DNA from: an uncultured Pseudomonadota bacterium
Lineage (GTDB): Bacteria; Pseudomonadota; Gammaproteobacteria; Burkholderiales; SG8-39
Length of the DNA: 7,383 bases
Assembly: GCA_903864555.1 (NCBI GenBank)
Contig: CAIPGJ010001047.1
Coordinates: forward strand, 1 to 7,383
Direction of reading: 5' to 3'
Each line of letters starts with the position of its first letter. Positions within the stretch are counted from its first letter, which is position 1. The position numbers and the translations under genes were made by a program. The notes beneath the pieces were generated by a model. The model saw only the letters and a list, made by a program, of their open reading frames with translations. It was not told the DNA's origin and searched no databases. Positions 6,524-7,383 of the stretch are shown here, piece by piece.

Positions 6524-6543
6524 AAGATGAAAGCCCGTATAAT
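6514..6543 (+). promoter_or_regulatory. Sigma70 promoter with GC-rich discriminator, upstream of tRNA-Phe
   Basis: TTGGCG (6514-6519), an 18-base spacer and a perfect TATAAT (6538-6543) are followed by TCGCCCT. A perfect -10 with a GC-rich discriminator is characteristic of stable-RNA promoters under stringent (ppGpp) control. Transcription would begin near 6550. This is the only good promoter I see before the tRNA, although it lies about 190 bases upstream of the mature 5' end. Confidence 0.6.
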
Positions 6544-6549
6544 TCGCCC

Positions 6550-6740
6550 TCTTTTCCCCGTGCGCCGGTTCCGGTGCGCGTCGGTTGGTCCGCTGGCTCG
6601 GTTGCTAGAGCCGCAGGCTGACAGCCTGACCGACAGGACAGGTTGCGTCGTAGGTTCATGCGCCAAAAGGCTGCGTGAGACGAACGGCGCGAGTGGCCGG
6701 AGTAATTTTCCGTGTCGTGGGAGGAGTGTGGTACCCGGAT
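6550..6740 (+). other. Structured leader of the tRNA-Phe transcript, partly tRNA-like
   Basis: Between the promoter and the tRNA there is no credible gene, but there is clear pairing potential. GTCGGT (6580-6585) pairs with ACCGAC (6629-6634) and encloses two hairpins: GGCTC/GAGCC (6595-6599 with 6608-6612, eight-base loop) and CAGGCT/AGCCTG (6614-6619 with 6623-6628, GAC loop). The first hairpin differs at only two of 16 bases from the D-arm of the downstream tRNA-Phe. A further stem, GCGCC/GGCGC (6660-6664 with 6686-6690), lies nearer the tRNA. It may be only a long precursor removed by RNase P, a tRNA remnant, or a small RNA. GC-rich DNA folds readily, so confidence in a function is low. 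Confidence 0.3.
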
Positions 6741-6816
6741 GGCCAAGTAGCTCAGTTGGTAGAGCAGCGGACTGAAAATCCGTGTGTCGGTGGTTCGATT
6801 CCGCCCTTGGCCACCA
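6741..6816 (+). tRNA. tRNA-Phe (anticodon GAA), CCA encoded
   Basis: The 76-base gene folds into a full cloverleaf. The acceptor GGCCAAG (6741-6747) pairs with CTTGGCC (6806-6812). The D-arm is GCTC/GAGC with loop AGTTGGTA. The anticodon arm GCGGA/TCCGT has loop CTGAAAA with anticodon GAA at 6774-6776. The variable loop is five bases, the T-arm is GGTGG/CCGCC with loop TTCGATT, then discriminator A and encoded CCA (6814-6816). It delivers phenylalanine to UUU/UUC codons. It appears to be a single-tRNA transcript from the promoter at 6514-6543. Confidence 0.99.
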
Positions 6817-6820
6817 AACA

Positions 6821-6852
6821 CAGAGGGGAAGCAGGCTAAGACGCTTCCTCTG
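6821..6852 (+). terminator. Hairpin following tRNA-Phe
   Basis: CAGA plus GGAAGC on the left (6821-6832, with two bulged G) pairs with GCTTCC plus TCTG on the right (6843-6852), ten pairs with a ten-base loop. It starts four bases after CCA. There is no T-tract, so it may act as a 3' processing or Rho-assisted end rather than a classical terminator. Confidence 0.4.
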
Positions 6853-6885
6853 ATCTACCTAAAAACCCTCAAAATCACCCCGTCA

Positions 6886-6906
6886 TTTGGACGAGGTTTG
6901 GACGAG
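6886..6906 (+). repeat. Tandem direct repeat TTTGGACGAG with 11-base period
   Basis: TTTGGACGAG occurs at 6886-6895 and again at 6897-6906, one base apart, so the copies lie on the same face of the helix. The repeat is 70 bases beyond the tRNA 3' end. Paired sites with about one helical turn of spacing suit a DNA-binding protein such as an integrase arm-site binder or excisionase, but no such gene is in the window. Confidence 0.6.
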
Positions 6907-7173
6907 AAACGGTGCACTCCCCATGCCTGCCGTCAGAACGATTCTAACCGGTAGGGCGCAGCCCGTCCTCATACTGGCTTAATGCACGACGCGCGGCCCA
7001 ACCGCATACAGGCCTAGCCACCACCCGATTCAATTCGGCGCAGCCCCCCAAGCCCAATCCTGCCAGTCCGCCCGGTACTGGCACCCGCCCCCCCGCTTTT
7101 TAAACTGGTTCCATCCGGCTCACCCCTTCGCTGGCTTTTGCAGGAACGACCCCTCGATTCCTGAAACCCCAGA

Positions 7174-7195
7174 CCCCACCCACCCCGTACCACCC
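7174..7195 (-). other. G-quadruplex motif on the minus strand
   Basis: Read on the minus strand from 7195, four runs of three or four G are separated by loops of six, one and one bases (runs at 7195-7193, 7186-7183, 7181-7179 and 7177-7174). A fifth G4 run lies at 7170-7167. Short loops with spare runs are the pattern of stable quadruplexes. The sequence pattern is certain; formation in the cell is not shown. Confidence 0.6.
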
Positions 7196-7383
7196 GTTTC
7201 GGCCCCGTCACTTGCAGGAAAGGCTTGGATCAGTATTTGTCTCGCGTAATTACAAAAAATCGGCAGAGACTTGTCTAATGATTTACAAGGGTGACCCCCA
7301 CCCCCGTCGATATAGGAAAGGCCCCCCTTCATTTTTGAAATGCGTTGGGCCGGGAGGTATTTCACTTTCCAAGTCGGCATGCT

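Larger units (their letters stand above)
6853..7383. other. Gene-poor, C-rich flank downstream of tRNA-Phe
   Basis: No convincing gene was found in this stretch. Open frames exist on the minus strand (for example 7380 to 7120), but they are glycine-rich, lack a visible ribosome site or recognisable domain, and arise from the long C-runs (7088-7094, 7295-7299, 7301-7305, 7322-7327). A short rightward frame from ATG 6923 stops after 19 codons. The composition differs from the coding part: strongly C-biased on this strand, with an AT-richer island at about 7235-7290. It may be the edge of an inserted element or a long intergenic region. Confidence 0.5.

Noticed and set aside
6522..6821. Minus-strand 99-residue open frame across tRNA-Phe, containing RNRTTDTRIFSPLLYQLSY
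   Set aside because: It is the antisense translation of the tRNA-Phe gene. This peptide pattern is a well-known false protein seen beside tRNA genes in many genomes.
7017..7034. GCCACCAC followed by GATTCAATTCGG as a possible second copy of the tRNA 3' end (att site)
   Set aside because: Only a short GCCACCA core matches, and the flanks do not align in the tRNA order. This similarity can arise by chance in C-rich DNA.
7120..7380. Minus-strand open frame of 86 residues in the C-rich flank
   Set aside because: It is glycine-rich from C-runs on the other strand, no ribosome site can be seen because the window ends at its start, and it has no domain. It could be real, but I cannot support it.
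1..7383. CRISPR arrays, insertion sequences, transposases, toxin-antitoxin or phage genes
   Set aside because: No regularly spaced repeats, terminal inverted repeats, transposase motifs or phage-like genes were seen on either strand.

Overview
The window reads as chromosomal DNA of a high-GC betaproteobacterium, most likely an Alcaligenaceae-type member of the Burkholderiales (Bordetella/Achromobacter/Pusillimonas-like). This rests on codon use, on a Bug-family periplasmic receptor next to a class III CoA-transferase (both strongly expanded in that group), and on a tRNA-Phe(GAA) of betaproteobacterial type. The placement is inference; no database search was possible.

Left part (1-4100): the 3' end of a VC_2705-type (ActP-like) sodium:solute symporter, a strong 13-pair hairpin, a small two-helix membrane protein, a convergent four-repeat TPR protein on the minus strand, then a translationally coupled pair. 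The pair is a four-domain signalling protein (degenerate cNMP-binding fold, CBS pair, DUF294 nucleotidyltransferase, DUF294 C-terminal domain) and a DEDDh 3'-5' exonuclease, joined by a 4-base GTGA overlap. The association of acetate-type symporter, DUF294 protein and exonuclease resembles a cluster I recall from Pseudomonas (PA3232-PA3235 region). The nucleotidyltransferase protein is therefore a candidate regulator of organic-acid uptake, although its target is unknown.

Middle part (4172-6441): a CaiB/BaiF class III CoA-transferase and, 71 bases downstream, a tripartite-tricarboxylate-transporter (Bug) solute-binding protein with a clean signal peptide. The likely logic is capture of a carboxylic acid in the periplasm and its activation as a CoA thioester inside the cell. 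No membrane subunits (TctA/TctB) are in the window.

Right part (6442-7383): a strong sigma70 promoter with a GC-rich, stringent-type discriminator, a leader of about 190 nt with unusual foldable, partly tRNA-like structure, an intact tRNA-Phe with encoded CCA, a hairpin, an 11-base-period direct repeat, and about 480 bases of C-rich DNA with no convincing gene but a clear G-quadruplex motif on the minus strand. The tRNA 3' flank is a plausible island integration point, but no integrase or second attachment site lies inside the window.

The strongest leads are the DUF294/exonuclease module and the structured leader upstream of tRNA-Phe. The rest looks ordinary.
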